A stretch of 64,000 nucleotides of DNA from G963665595 sp963665595 (GTDB lineage: Bacteria > Actinomycetota > Coriobacteriia > Coriobacteriales > CADBOM01). Each line of letters opens with the position of its first letter. The first letter of the stretch is position 1. Below are positions 33,552 through 42,967 of the stretch, piece by piece. The stretch lies in assembly GCA_963665595.2 (NCBI GenBank), contig CAXXJK010000004.1, positions 1 through 64,000 of the forward strand, given 5' to 3'. The notes under the pieces are model-generated. The model made no database searches, was not told where the DNA came from, and saw nothing but the letters and a program-made list of their open reading frames with translations. Both the position numbers and the translations under genes were made by a program.

Positions 33552-35918
33552 TTAAAACAGGTCGGCGGGATCCACATCCACTGAAACACTAACACCTCGG
33601 GGCATCCGGCAAGACCGAATGATCGGTTCTATAACCGTCGAAATATCAGCATCGCACGGAGATTTAATGAGTATATGCCAGCGATAGTCGCCGCGCAGAC
33701 GAGAAAATAAACAGGGTGCCGGGCCCAACACCTGCCAAGATGAAATAGGAGAAACCACCTCGCAGCAATCATGGATAGCAGAGGGCGAATCTGAAAACAG
33801 GTCTCGAGGACCATCAATCAACGCGCGTAGAGCATCGCCCAGTTCAACGGCGGCATCTCGCACCAATTTCTTGTCTTCACTCTTAATAATAATATTTGTC
33901 AATCGCGCATACGGAGGATAGCCGAGTTCTTTGCGGATAGGCAGTTCAGCGGCCATAAAGGCACGACGATCATGCGCGGCCGCTGCGCGAATTGCGTAGT
34001 GCTCGGGCCAATAGGTCTGTATGATAACGTGCCCATCTTTCTCGGCACGACCGGCCCGCCCAGCAACTTGCTCAAGCAATTGAAACGTCCGCTCGGGCGC
34101 TCGGAAATCCGGAAGCTTCAACGTGACATCAGCGATCAATACGCCGACAAGCGTCACGTCAGGAAAATCGAGGCCCTTTGCGATCATTTGAGTACCGAGG
34201 AGTACGCCCGTTTCAGCAGTCATAAACTCTTCAAGTAGTCGCTCGTGTGCCCCTTTATTGCGTGTAGTGTCGGCATCCATACGAATGATGGGGGTTCCTT
34301 CTGGAAGGATCATTTCAAGCTGCTCGGCCGCATGCTCGGTTCCTGGACCGAGTTGTTTAAGATATCGAGAGCCACATTTCGGACAAACGGTCGGTACTTC
34401 CCTTATGGCACCACAGTGATGACACATCAGATAGCCAGAACCGCCCGCCTGCTTGAGACCCCTATCATATTCTACAGGTATGGCACCCCGGTGATAGGTA
34501 AGTGACACCGAACAGGAATCGCACTCAGGCACATACCCGCAGTCACGGCACAAGAGAAAAGAGGAGAATCCTCGTTTGTTCAGAAGAATTACCGCTTTTT
34601 CCTCACGCTCAATCGTTTCGCGTAGTGCCTGCTGCAGCGCGCGTGAAAACATGGTTTTATTTCCCGCCTGAAGTTCTTTTGAAAGATCGACAACCTGCGC
34701 CGCTGGAAGTGGGCGGCCGCATGCCCGTTCAGGCAATTCAACGCAGTGCCACTCCCCCATCTGACACTGACGAAGCGATTCAAGCGACGGTGATGCACTA
34801 CCTAAAACGAGAGTAATTCCTAGGCACTCGGCCATTTTATGAGCAACATCGCGCGTGTGGTAACGAGGCGAAGACTCCTGTTTGTAAGATCCCTCGTGCT
34901 CTTCATCGATGACTATAAGGCCGAGATCTGCATAGGGAGCGTAGAGAGCACTCCGTGCGCCCACGACAACCCGAGCCGCTCCCGTGCGTATGAGATCCCA
35001 CTGATCGTAGCGTTCACCCGATGACAGGCGCGAGTGCAATACGGCGACTTGATCGCCAAACCGGCCGCGAAATCGTCCGACCGTCTGAGGCGTAAGCGCT
35101 ATTTCGGGCACCAACACGCAGGCACTCTGGCCCTTTGCAAGAACTCTGCTTATGGCGCGCAGATACACTTCGGTTTTACCTGAGCCGGTAACCCCATCTA
35201 TCAGCACAACACTGCCATCTTTTCTTTCCACCGCATTCATGATAAGCGTCAGAGCTTGCGATTGCCCATCTGTCAAGATCACAGTTTCTTTGGTACGCTG
35301 GGGCATCTGAGCCATGCCGCGGATATGACGACGATTTTCGATACGAACAACGCCCTGTTTTTCGAGGACGTTGAGTATAGATGATATCTGAGAAAACGTC
35401 AGAGAGAGCTCAGCCACGCGCATCTCGCCAGAGCGCAAGGTCTCAATGACCGCACGCTGTCTAATCGCCGTACGTTTAGGGATATATGACTGCCCCTCCT
35501 CAGTAAGAGATACCCATCGATCATCCACGGGATGTACTTGTGGTTGTCGCAAGACATATTCGCCCTTTTCATCGCGCGAAAGCCGCGGAGAAGCTCCTGG
35601 TGGCATAAACAAACGTATTGCCTCGGAAAGCGGGCTGATATATTCGTGCGCAATCCATTGTGCAAGTTCAGAAGCATTTTGGGTAAATAGTGAGGAAGTG
35701 AGAACTTGATCAATCGGTTTGAGGCGCGCATAATCAAGCGTCGCGTTTGGCTCTTCTACTATCGCTAACACATAGCCAAGCGCAGGACGATTATTAAAAT
35801 CCACGCGTACACAACAACCAATATCGATCGCCGGTATCAACGGCGCAGGAACTTCATACGTGAACGCATCACTAAGTGCACGAGTGGGTATATCGAGTAT
35901 AACCTGGGCGGTTCTCAA
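33552..35918 (-). CDS. priA: Primosomal protein N' (replication restart helicase)
   Basis: A 788-residue superfamily 2 helicase that reloads the replisome at stalled forks. Regions: 3'-DNA-binding domain (1-110), Walker A DGVTGSGKTEVYLRA, DEEH box VIDEEHEGSYKQ, zinc-binding Cys clusters CRDCGYVPECDSCSV and CHHCGAIREVPTVCPKCGSR inserted in the helicase core, then QMIAKGLDFPDVTLVG and QVAGRAGRAEKDG. The start appears to be TTG 35918; no in-frame ATG/GTG lies closer to the conserved beginning. It follows the end of the fatty-acid operon by 41 bases and may be read through from it. Confidence 0.94.
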   Translation of the reverse strand: MRTAQVILDIPTRALSDAFTYEVPAPLIPAIDIGCCVRVDFNNRPALGYVLAIVEEPNATLDYARLKPIDQVLTSSLFTQNASELAQWIAHEYISPLSEAIRLFMPPGASPRLSRDEKGEYVLRQPQVHPVDDRWVSLTEEGQSYIPKRTAIRQRAVIETLRSGEMRVAELSLTFSQISSILNVLEKQGVVRIENRRHIRGMAQMPQRTKETVILTDGQSQALTLIMNAVERKDGSVVLIDGVTGSGKTEVYLRAISRVLAKGQSACVLVPEIALTPQTVGRFRGRFGDQVAVLHSRLSSGERYDQWDLIRTGAARVVVGARSALYAPYADLGLIVIDEEHEGSYKQESSPRYHTRDVAHKMAECLGITLVLGSASPSLESLRQCQMGEWHCVELPERACGRPLPAAQVVDLSKELQAGNKTMFSRALQQALRETIEREEKAVILLNKRGFSSFLLCRDCGYVPECDSCSVSLTYHRGAIPVEYDRGLKQAGGSGYLMCHHCGAIREVPTVCPKCGSRYLKQLGPGTEHAAEQLEMILPEGTPIIRMDADTTRNKGAHERLLEEFMTAETGVLLGTQMIAKGLDFPDVTLVGVLIADVTLKLPDFRAPERTFQLLEQVAGRAGRAEKDGHVIIQTYWPEHYAIRAAAAHDRRAFMAAELPIRKELGYPPYARLTNIIIKSEDKKLVRDAAVELGDALRALIDGPRDLFSDSPSAIHDCCEVVSPISSWQVLGPAPCLFSRLRGDYRWHILIKSPCDADISTVIEPIIRSCRMPRGVSVSVDVDPADLF

Positions 35919-35959
35919 CTTATCCGGAGCCTCACGATCTGGCCGATCAATGTCAAAGT

Positions 35960-36943
35960 CTATAACAGTGCGCCGAACTTACGGAATCGGTCATACCTTT
36001 TCTGGCAACGAACCTCTGAGTCCATCTGGGCATAAGATGTGACGGTTGTAATGAGCGCTTCTTTGATCTCGCTTATTGAGCGTGACATATCCCGTCCGCT
36101 CTCCTCGAATACATGATCGACAATCTGATATTCGATCATATCCGCTGCTGTAAGTTTCATACACTCCGCAGCTTCCTTAACGCGCTTAGCATCTTTCCAA
36201 AGAATTGAAGCACAACCTTCAGGCGATATAACTGAATATATGGCATTTTCCATCATCCAAACCTCGTCTGCAAGCGCAAGAGCGAGGGCTCCACCCGAAC
36301 CGCCTTCCCCAATGAATAATGAGATAATAGGCACTTTGAGAGCGGTCATCTCTATTAAATTTTCCGCTATTGCCTGACCTTGGCCACGCTCTTCGGCTCC
36401 AATGCCGCAAAATGCACCAGCCGTATCGACGATACATATAACGGGACGACCAAATTTCTCCGCCTGCTTCATCAGACGCAGTGCTTTACGGTAACCTTCG
36501 GGGTTGGGGGACCCGAAGTTGCGTCGTACACGATCTTTCGTATCGCCGCCCTTTTCAATTCCGATGACCGTCACCGGCCGCCCATCCAAAAACGCAAGAC
36601 CACCTATGACCGCTGCATCATCAGCAAATCGACGATCACCGTGCATCTCGGTAAATTCATTGAAAAGTTGCTCGATATAGAAACGCGCCGTGGGACGCCC
36701 CTTCGCGCGGGCCGCCTTAACCTTTTCCCATGCGCCAAGCTGATTGTCTGACTGCCCAGAACCTTTCGTTGACGCTTGCTCAACATACTGTCCTGCAGCC
36801 GCGGCAACGCTACCCGCAACTTTCGCGACCTGTTCAGCGGCAACAACCTGAGCCTGAGCCGCCATAACAGAAGCCTGCTCTTTAGCCATACCCGCTACCA
36901 CACCGGCCTGCTCGGCAATGGAGTTGATGATATTATCTGTCAT
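35960..36943 (-). CDS. accA: Acetyl-CoA carboxylase carboxyltransferase subunit alpha
   Basis: A 327-residue AccA that with AccD transfers carboxyl from biotin to acetyl-CoA. The crotonase-like core starts near residue 68 (LGAWEKVKAARAKGRPTARFYIEQLF) and includes FGSPNPEGYRKALRLMKQAEKFGRP, DTAGAFCGIGAEERGQGQAIAEN, FIGEGGSGGALALALAD and VISPEGCASILWKDA. Ahead of it is a 65-residue Ala/Gln/Val-rich helical extension not seen in the short streptococcal form. ATG 36943 follows AGGAAA; accD stops 6 bases before. Last gene of the FASII operon. Confidence 0.95.
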   Translation of the reverse strand: MTDNIINSIAEQAGVVAGMAKEQASVMAAQAQVVAAEQVAKVAGSVAAAAGQYVEQASTKGSGQSDNQLGAWEKVKAARAKGRPTARFYIEQLFNEFTEMHGDRRFADDAAVIGGLAFLDGRPVTVIGIEKGGDTKDRVRRNFGSPNPEGYRKALRLMKQAEKFGRPVICIVDTAGAFCGIGAEERGQGQAIAENLIEMTALKVPIISLFIGEGGSGGALALALADEVWMMENAIYSVISPEGCASILWKDAKRVKEAAECMKLTAADMIEYQIVDHVFEESGRDMSRSISEIKEALITTVTSYAQMDSEVRCQKRYDRFRKFGALL

Positions 36944-36948
36944 ATTTC

Positions 36949-37818
36949 CTATGCCTCCTCAGGTTTATAGCCATGTAGTCGTAGTAAGCGACTGAAATAT
37001 TCTCGTTGCTTAGGACGTGCAATGATATCATCTACAAAACCGTGCTCAAGAATAAAATCGGCATGTTGAAAATCTTTAGGAAGCTTTTTATGGATATTCT
37101 GCTCTATGACTCTTTGACCAGCAAATCCTATCAGCGCATTTGGCTCAGCGAGAATAACGTCGCCCTCCATGGCAAAACTAGCCGTAACACCACCAGTAGT
37201 CGGATCAGTAAGCATAACCGCATAGAGCAAGCCCACATCGGAGTGACGTCGAACGGCGGCCGATATCTTGGCCATCTGCATCAGAGAAAGAATACCCTCT
37301 TGCATGCGTGCGCCCCCAGAAACCGTAAAACCGATGACTGGCAATGCATACTCTGTAGCAAACTCAAAGAGTTGGGTGATCTTCTCCCCCACTACGACAC
37401 CCATTGATCCCATCATGAAGTTTGCTTCCATAGCAAATACCGCTACCTGAATACCTGAGATGGTAGCCAAACCCGTTATAACTGCATCTTTTTCACTCGA
37501 TGCATTGCGAGCGGCTTCAAGCTTGTCATCATAATCAGGAAATTTTAAGATATTCGTTGAGACAAGGTCATGATTCATCTCTTCAAAACTTTTGCCATCT
37601 ATTACAGCGGCTAAATGTTGCCGCGCAATGATGCGAAAATGATATCCGCAATCGCACACATATAAACGATCCCACAATTCAGAAAGTGGAATATTCTTAG
37701 AGCACACCGGACACGCCACACAAAGTTCTCCCGGCTCCTCGGCAGGAGGCTTCGTTATGGAACGCCCCCCTTTTTCGAGAGTATTCTGCGGCTTTTTGAA
37801 AAGACCAGTAAAGTCCAT
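36949..37818 (-). CDS. accD: Acetyl-CoA carboxylase carboxyltransferase subunit beta
   Basis: A 289-residue AccD with the N-terminal zinc ribbon (CPVCSKN and CDCGYH pairs, residues 34-60) followed by the crotonase-like domain: SSEKDAVITGLATISG, FMMGSMGVVVGEKITQLFE, SGGARMQEGILSLMQMAK, DPTTGGVTASFAMEGD, LIGFAGQRVIEQ. It binds RNA/biotin side of the carboxyltransferase. ATG 37818 follows AAAGG. Sits between accC and accA as in streptococci. Confidence 0.95.
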   Translation of the reverse strand: MDFTGLFKKPQNTLEKGGRSITKPPAEEPGELCVACPVCSKNIPLSELWDRLYVCDCGYHFRIIARQHLAAVIDGKSFEEMNHDLVSTNILKFPDYDDKLEAARNASSEKDAVITGLATISGIQVAVFAMEANFMMGSMGVVVGEKITQLFEFATEYALPVIGFTVSGGARMQEGILSLMQMAKISAAVRRHSDVGLLYAVMLTDPTTGGVTASFAMEGDVILAEPNALIGFAGQRVIEQNIHKKLPKDFQHADFILEHGFVDDIIARPKQREYFSRLLRLHGYKPEEA

Positions 37819-37830
37819 AGCCTTGCCTTT

Positions 37831-39153
37831 CTACAACCGACCCTTGTCGTCAAGATGGTCAGTGAAACGCGTGTCATATTCTCCCGACAGAAATAGCGGA
37901 TCTTCAAGTATCGCGATCTGCTCTTCTATATTGTTCGGCACATCGATAACCAATTCGCATAATGCCGCCTTCATCTTGCGTATCGCTTCTTCACGCGTAT
38001 GCGCATGCACGATAAGCTTACCCATCAGAGAATCATAACAAGGAGGAAATCTATAACCTTGATACAAAGCGGTATCAAAACGAACGCGATGCCCACCAGG
38101 AAGATGCAAATAGGAGATAGTGCCGGGTTTCAAGGCATTAATACGGCATTCGATAGAATGTCCGCAAAATGCTATATCTTCTTGCGTGATGGTGAGAGGA
38201 ACAGATGCTGCAATGCGTATCTGCCACTTCACGACATCAATGTCAGTAACCATCTCAGTAATAGGATGCTCTACCTGAAGACGAGTATTCATCTCCATAA
38301 AGTAAAAGTTTTGAGCGGCATCGACTAAAAATTCGACCGTCCCAATACCCGTGTAACCGGCAGTTTGGGAGGCAAGAATAGCAGCGTCTCCCATAGCCCG
38401 GCGCAGTTCTTCATCGAGTACAAGAGAAGGAGTCTCTTCGAGAATCTTCTGACGATTGCGCTGTATTGAACACTCGCGCTCTCCGAGACTGATGACATGT
38501 CCAAATTCATCTGCCATAATCTGAATTTCGATATGTTTGACACCGGTCAGATATTTTTCGAGATACACTCCGTCGTCCTCAAAATTCGCAGAGGCTTCAG
38601 CTTTTGCAACAGTATAGGCTTGTTCAAGATCTTCTTCTCGTTCCACCAAACGTATGCCCTTGCCACCTCCGCCCGCTCGCGCCTTAATAAGGAGAGGAAA
38701 TCCAATCAAGCGCGCCTCAGATAACGCTTCTTCAACCGATGCAACAAGAGAGGAACCTGGCACCGTAGGAACACCCGCTGATGCCATAAGCGTGCGGGCA
38801 GCATCTTTATCGCCGAGCATCATAATTACTTCTGGCTCAGGCCCCATGAACACCACGCCCGCCTTCTTGCAGAGCGCAGCAAAATCCGAGTTCTCTGACA
38901 GAAACCCATAGCCAGGATGAATTGCCTCAGCACCGGTTACTAATGCAGCACTGATAATATTTTGTTGATTAAGATAGCTCTCCGATGCCTGTCGGCCTCC
39001 GACACAGATAGCCTCATCGGCAAAAGCCGTGTGAAGTGAGGAAGCATCTTCTTGGGAATATACGGCAACCGTTGAGATACCCATCTCTTTACAGGCACGA
39101 ATGATACGAATAGCAATTTCTCCACGATTGGCAACAAGTATTTTTGAAAACAT
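37831..39153 (-). CDS. accC: Biotin carboxylase
   Basis: A 440-residue ATP-grasp enzyme that carboxylates biotin on AccB. Signatures: FSKILVANRGEIAIRIIRACKEMGI, IHPGYGFLSENSDFA, GGGGKGIRLVE (ATP Gly loop), the EKYLTGVKHIEIQIMAD metal region, GERECSIQRNRQKILEETPS, and MNTRLQVEHPITEMVTDIDVV. Length is usual. Supplies carboxybiotin to AccA/AccD for malonyl-CoA. Confidence 0.97.
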   Translation of the reverse strand: MFSKILVANRGEIAIRIIRACKEMGISTVAVYSQEDASSLHTAFADEAICVGGRQASESYLNQQNIISAALVTGAEAIHPGYGFLSENSDFAALCKKAGVVFMGPEPEVIMMLGDKDAARTLMASAGVPTVPGSSLVASVEEALSEARLIGFPLLIKARAGGGGKGIRLVEREEDLEQAYTVAKAEASANFEDDGVYLEKYLTGVKHIEIQIMADEFGHVISLGERECSIQRNRQKILEETPSLVLDEELRRAMGDAAILASQTAGYTGIGTVEFLVDAAQNFYFMEMNTRLQVEHPITEMVTDIDVVKWQIRIAASVPLTITQEDIAFCGHSIECRINALKPGTISYLHLPGGHRVRFDTALYQGYRFPPCYDSLMGKLIVHAHTREEAIRKMKAALCELVIDVPNNIEEQIAILEDPLFLSGEYDTRFTDHLDDKGRL

Positions 39154-39165
39154 ATCGATAATCGC

Positions 39166-39588
39166 CTAACTTACTAAGGCAAACGAAAATGAAGCGGTCA
39201 CCACAAGCGTAGCATCAACAAAACCCCGAGCAGAACAGAAGAAAAATGACCCTTTCTGACGTTCGAGAGTCACTTCTGAACAAAACAAATCTCCTGGCTT
39301 GACGGGCTTTTTGAAGTGCACTTTGTCTAAGCTGGTAAACAAAGGGGTCACAGGCTCAGTCCTCTCTTCAAGAGTTGATGCCACCAGAACACTTGCTGAC
39401 TGAGCCATCATCTCGCAAAGAATCACCCCCGGCACAATAGGATTACCAGGAAAATGACCTTGAAGAAAAAATTCATCGCCGCGGACTCGATAACTGCCCT
39501 GGGCAACACCATCCACCACCGTTGCATCTTCGACCAACAGCATATGGTCGCGGTGAGGAATGAGTTTTTTGATTTCTTCTTGATTCAT
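39166..39588 (-). CDS. fabZ: 3-hydroxyacyl-ACP dehydratase
   Basis: A 140-residue hot-dog-fold dehydratase forming trans-2-enoyl-ACP. It shows LIPHRDHMLLVEDA, the catalytic His in GHFPGNPIVPGVILCEMMAQ with the following Glu-containing helix, and VHFKKPVKPGDLF. As no FabA or FabM is present in the cluster, how unsaturated fatty acids are made, if at all, is not visible here. ATG 39588 follows GGAAGG. Confidence 0.96.
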   Translation of the reverse strand: MNQEEIKKLIPHRDHMLLVEDATVVDGVAQGSYRVRGDEFFLQGHFPGNPIVPGVILCEMMAQSASVLVASTLEERTEPVTPLFTSLDKVHFKKPVKPGDLFCSEVTLERQKGSFFFCSARGFVDATLVVTASFSFALVS

Positions 39589-39602
39589 CTCGCGCCACCT
39601 TC

Positions 39603-40016
39603 CTAAGAAATATACATCAGGGGTTCGCCAAACTCGACGACTTGACCATTATCAACGCATATTTCCGTGACGACACCGTCAGTTTCAGCCAGTATTTCGT
39701 TCATGAGTTTCATGGCTTCAATAATGCAGAGCACCTGGCCCTTTTCCACACGATCCCCCTTGCTCACATAAGGCTTTGCCCCGGGGGCCAGCGCCGCGTA
39801 GAAGACCCCCACCATGGGAGAGATAACCGGCGTACCCGCAATTGCGTGTGGTTGAGCATCGGGAACAACAAGGGGTTCAGCCGGTGTCGCCAGAACAGTT
39901 CCAGCAGTAGGGCGCTCAAGGCGGATCGTATCGTTTTTATGATCGATCTCCAAAACAGAAAGACCCATTTCCCCCATAAGTGAAGCTAATTCCCGAATCT
40001 CCTTCATCTTTGTCAT
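39603..40016 (-). CDS. accB: Biotin carboxyl carrier protein
   Basis: A 137-residue BCCP: an N-terminal coiled helix region (KEIRELASLMGEMGLSVLEI), a Pro/Ala linker, and the biotinyl domain with VISPMVGVFYAALAPG and the biotin Lys in CIIEAMKLMNEI, then VTEICVDNGQVVEFG. ATG 40016 was chosen because GAAAGG lies 9 bases upstream; ATG 40031 has no ribosome site. Lies between fabF and fabZ. Confidence 0.95.
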   Translation of the reverse strand: MTKMKEIRELASLMGEMGLSVLEIDHKNDTIRLERPTAGTVLATPAEPLVVPDAQPHAIAGTPVISPMVGVFYAALAPGAKPYVSKGDRVEKGQVLCIIEAMKLMNEILAETDGVVTEICVDNGQVVEFGEPLMYIS

Positions 40017-40049
40017 TTCGTTTGACCTTTCCATTCGTAACAAACCGCC

Positions 40050-41285
40050 TTAGGAAACAGACTTGAAAGCAAGACAGGCATTATGACCTCCGAAACCAAT
40101 CGAATTGCTTAACGCAAGATCAACGGGCATGGGGCGCGCTTCATTAGGGCAGTAGTCGAGATCGCACTCCGGATCAGAAACTCTGTAACCCATTGTCGGC
40201 GGTATCAAGCCATGGTCAAGGGCGTATATTGACGCGATGGCTTCAGCGGCCCCCGCAGCGCCCAGCATATGACCGGTCATCGACTTAGTCGAACTTACAA
40301 CAACACGATTGATTTGATCGCCAAACGCACGTTTTAAAGCGGCCGTCTCAGTCTTATCGTTTAATCCAGTGCTGGTTCCATGCGCATTGAAATAAACATG
40401 TGCAGTCGCAGCGTCTACGCCTGATTCTGCAAGAGCAATCGCTATGGCCTCCGCAGAATACCGGGCATCTGGGTCGGGAGCAGTGACGTGATAGGCATCG
40501 CACGTGGCGCCGTAGCCACAAATTTCAGCATAGATGTGGGCACCCCTCTCTTGTGCGTGCTCATATTCCTCAAGCACCAGAGCTGCGCCCCCTTCTCCCA
40601 TCACAAAGCCGTTACGCTCGGCATCAAAAGGAATCGAAGCTCTCAGCGGGTCGGTTGCCGATGTCAGGGCCATGCAGTTGACAAACCCTGCCATACCAAC
40701 CGGTTCTATAGCCGCCTCCGCGCCACCGGCAATTATCACATCTGCATACCCATGCATGATAGCTCGATACGCTTCACCAATAGCATTAGTGCTCGAGGCA
40801 CAGGCAGTCGTAATGTCAAGGCAGGGACCATGAAAACCATATTTGATGGCAATCAAACCTGCTGCCATGTTAGGTATCAGCATGGTAATGAAATGTGGCG
40901 AAACACGTCGAGGACCTTTTTCCTGGAGTTTCAATACCTCTTCGGCCACGGTATGCAATCCACCGATGCCCACACCAAAATAAACACCGGCACGCTGCGC
41001 ATCGAGGCTTTCCATTACGCCGCTGTCATCAACTGCCTGTATAGCAGCAGCAAGAGCAAACTGGGAAAATCGGTCAGACGTACGAGCCTGAGATTTTTCC
41101 ATATATGCCAAGGGATCGAAGTCATTCACCTCAGCCGCAAGCGTCACGTTATAGCCTGAGGCATCAAAACAGGTTATGGGAGCAATGCCCACCCTACCTG
41201 AAATGAGAGAATGCCAAAACTCAGAAACAGTATTGCCGACAGGAGTGATCGCGCCTAAACCTGTCACCACAACTCTTCTCGTCAC
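40050..41285 (-). CDS. fabF: 3-oxoacyl-ACP synthase II
   Basis: A 411-residue elongating condensing enzyme. It starts RRVVVTGLGAITPVGNTVSEFW; active-site Cys in LDITTACASSTNAIGEA, His in FNAHGTSTGLNDKTE, and the Lys/His pair in STKSMTGHMLGAAGAAEAIA. Start GTG 41285 lies 7 bases after GAGGAG. Elongates acyl-ACP with malonyl-ACP from FabD. Confidence 0.96.
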   Translation of the reverse strand: MTRRVVVTGLGAITPVGNTVSEFWHSLISGRVGIAPITCFDASGYNVTLAAEVNDFDPLAYMEKSQARTSDRFSQFALAAAIQAVDDSGVMESLDAQRAGVYFGVGIGGLHTVAEEVLKLQEKGPRRVSPHFITMLIPNMAAGLIAIKYGFHGPCLDITTACASSTNAIGEAYRAIMHGYADVIIAGGAEAAIEPVGMAGFVNCMALTSATDPLRASIPFDAERNGFVMGEGGAALVLEEYEHAQERGAHIYAEICGYGATCDAYHVTAPDPDARYSAEAIAIALAESGVDAATAHVYFNAHGTSTGLNDKTETAALKRAFGDQINRVVVSSTKSMTGHMLGAAGAAEAIASIYALDHGLIPPTMGYRVSDPECDLDYCPNEARPMPVDLALSNSIGFGGHNACLAFKSVS

Positions 41286-41306
41286 AACAAAACTCCTCAC
41301 CACAAA

Positions 41307-42044
41307 CTATATGGCCATACCGCCATCGACTTGTATGACTTGACCGGTTATATAAGCTGAGGCATCCGAAGCCAAAAACGCCACAAGATTTGCCACATCC
41401 TGCGGAGTTCCTGGACGCTTCAAGGGAATACCTTCAAGCCATGCCTCAAGATCTGAATTGAGAGTAGCTGTCATTTCTGTGGCGATAAAACCAGGAGCCA
41501 CAGCATTTACTCTCACGTTGCGCGACCCTAATTCGCGTGCGATTGATTTAGTAAGCCCGATGAGGCCCGCCTTAGAAGCAGCATAGTTGGCTTGGCCCGC
41601 ATTACCCCGTATTCCGACAACGGAACTTATGTTGATAATCGTCCCCGCCTTGCGCTTCATAAAATTCCGATAGGTGTGCTTGATCATATTAAAAGTACCT
41701 TTGAGGTTGGTGGCGATCACCTCGTCAAAGTCACTTTCCTTCATCAGGGGAACAAGCGCATCACGCGTAATCCCTGCATTATTACAAAGAATATGAATCT
41801 CTCCAAAGTCAGCAATAATATTCTCGACCACCAGCTTACTTGACTCATAATCTGAGACATCGCACTGATATGCCTGAGCGCGTACGCCACACGCTTCAAT
41901 GAGAGCCACGGTTTCGGAAGCAGCACTCTCGTTTCCCGCATAGACAATAGCCACGTCAGAACCCTGAGATGCAAGTGTCAGCGCAATTGCACGTCCGATG
42001 CCACGTGAGCCACCCGTTACGATGGCTGTTCTTCCCTGAATCAT
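41307..42044 (-). CDS. fabG: 3-oxoacyl-ACP reductase
   Basis: A 245-residue short-chain dehydrogenase: NADPH motif TGGSRGIGRAIA, LCNNAGITRD, catalytic Ser in IINISSVVG, YxxxK in NYAASKAG, VNAVAPGFIATEMT, and the C terminus ITGQVIQVDGGMAI. It reduces 3-ketoacyl-ACP. Starts inside the fabD stop (ATGA overlap). Confidence 0.96.
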   Translation of the reverse strand: MIQGRTAIVTGGSRGIGRAIALTLASQGSDVAIVYAGNESAASETVALIEACGVRAQAYQCDVSDYESSKLVVENIIADFGEIHILCNNAGITRDALVPLMKESDFDEVIATNLKGTFNMIKHTYRNFMKRKAGTIINISSVVGIRGNAGQANYAASKAGLIGLTKSIARELGSRNVRVNAVAPGFIATEMTATLNSDLEAWLEGIPLKRPGTPQDVANLVAFLASDASAYITGQVIQVDGGMAI

Positions 42045-42967
42045 CGTTTCTTCACCGCCTCAATCGCCACATCATAGGTAGCGCTATCTTCAACCTGCAA
42101 AACCGTAACATCAGGAGCTATTCTTCTGATAAATCCCGATAATGTCTTACCGGGACCAACTTCTATGAATATATCAGCGCCGTCCCTAATCATGTGTTCA
42201 ATATCTCTCTGCCATCTCACCGGACTCACTATCTGAGAAGCCATGGTTTTCTTGATGCACTCAACATCGTAATCATAGGGGTCGCCGGTAAGATTCGCAT
42301 AGATGGGGATACGCGGCGAACTGACTTTTCTTGACATAAGATATTCTGAGAGATCTTGGTAGGCGGAATTCATGAAAGGCGAATGGAACCCACCACTCAC
42401 CGGAAGAGAGAGTGCCCGTCCTCCGGCATCCCGCACACGTTCCTTGAAGAATTCCAACTGCAACGTCGGACCGGCAACCACCAGTTGGCCCGGACAGTTA
42501 TAGTTGACGGGATACACGTCATCGAATTCAGAAGCGATATGTTCTACCACCTCATCATCAAGCTTGAGAACGGCAAGCATGGCACTCTCTACTTGTGATG
42601 CCGCTTCCTGCATGGATGCCCCACGGCGACATACATAAGAAAATCCTTCTTCCGGGGAAAAAACACCCGCAAAGGTTAACGCGGCAACTTCACCAAGAGA
42701 AAATCCGGCAACCATCGTCGGCACAATGCCGCCTTCGCAGAGCACTTCGGCTATCGCAAGTTCAGCACAATACAGACAGGGTTGAGCATTAACGGTGCGC
42801 TTAAGTTCCTCTTCATCGCCTTCAAATGTCTGAAGGGTCGTGCCAAGACGAATCGTTTCCGCTTGGTCAAAAACACGTCGTGCGGCTGGGCTGAAGTCAT
42901 AGAGTTCGTGGGCCATTCCCGGATACTGAGAACCCTGTCCAGGAAAAACAAACGCTATATCACCCAT
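42041..42967 (-). CDS. fabD: Malonyl-CoA:ACP transacylase
   Basis: A 308-residue transacylase: FVFPGQGSQYPGMAHELYD, the nucleophile in VAGFSLGEVAALTFAGVF, the Arg in VCRRGASMQEA, and LPVSGGFHSPFM with the catalytic His, then GPGKTLSGFIRRI. It loads malonyl onto AcpP for FabH and FabF. Overlaps fabK by 13 bases and fabG by 4. Confidence 0.95.
   Translation of the reverse strand: MGDIAFVFPGQGSQYPGMAHELYDFSPAARRVFDQAETIRLGTTLQTFEGDEEELKRTVNAQPCLYCAELAIAEVLCEGGIVPTMVAGFSLGEVAALTFAGVFSPEEGFSYVCRRGASMQEAASQVESAMLAVLKLDDEVVEHIASEFDDVYPVNYNCPGQLVVAGPTLQLEFFKERVRDAGGRALSLPVSGGFHSPFMNSAYQDLSEYLMSRKVSSPRIPIYANLTGDPYDYDVECIKKTMASQIVSPVRWQRDIEHMIRDGADIFIEVGPGKTLSGFIRRIAPDVTVLQVEDSATYDVAIEAVKKR

Noticed and set aside
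40488..41159. A 223-residue plus-strand frame
   Set aside because: Entirely antisense to fabF; His/Arg-rich and without motifs.
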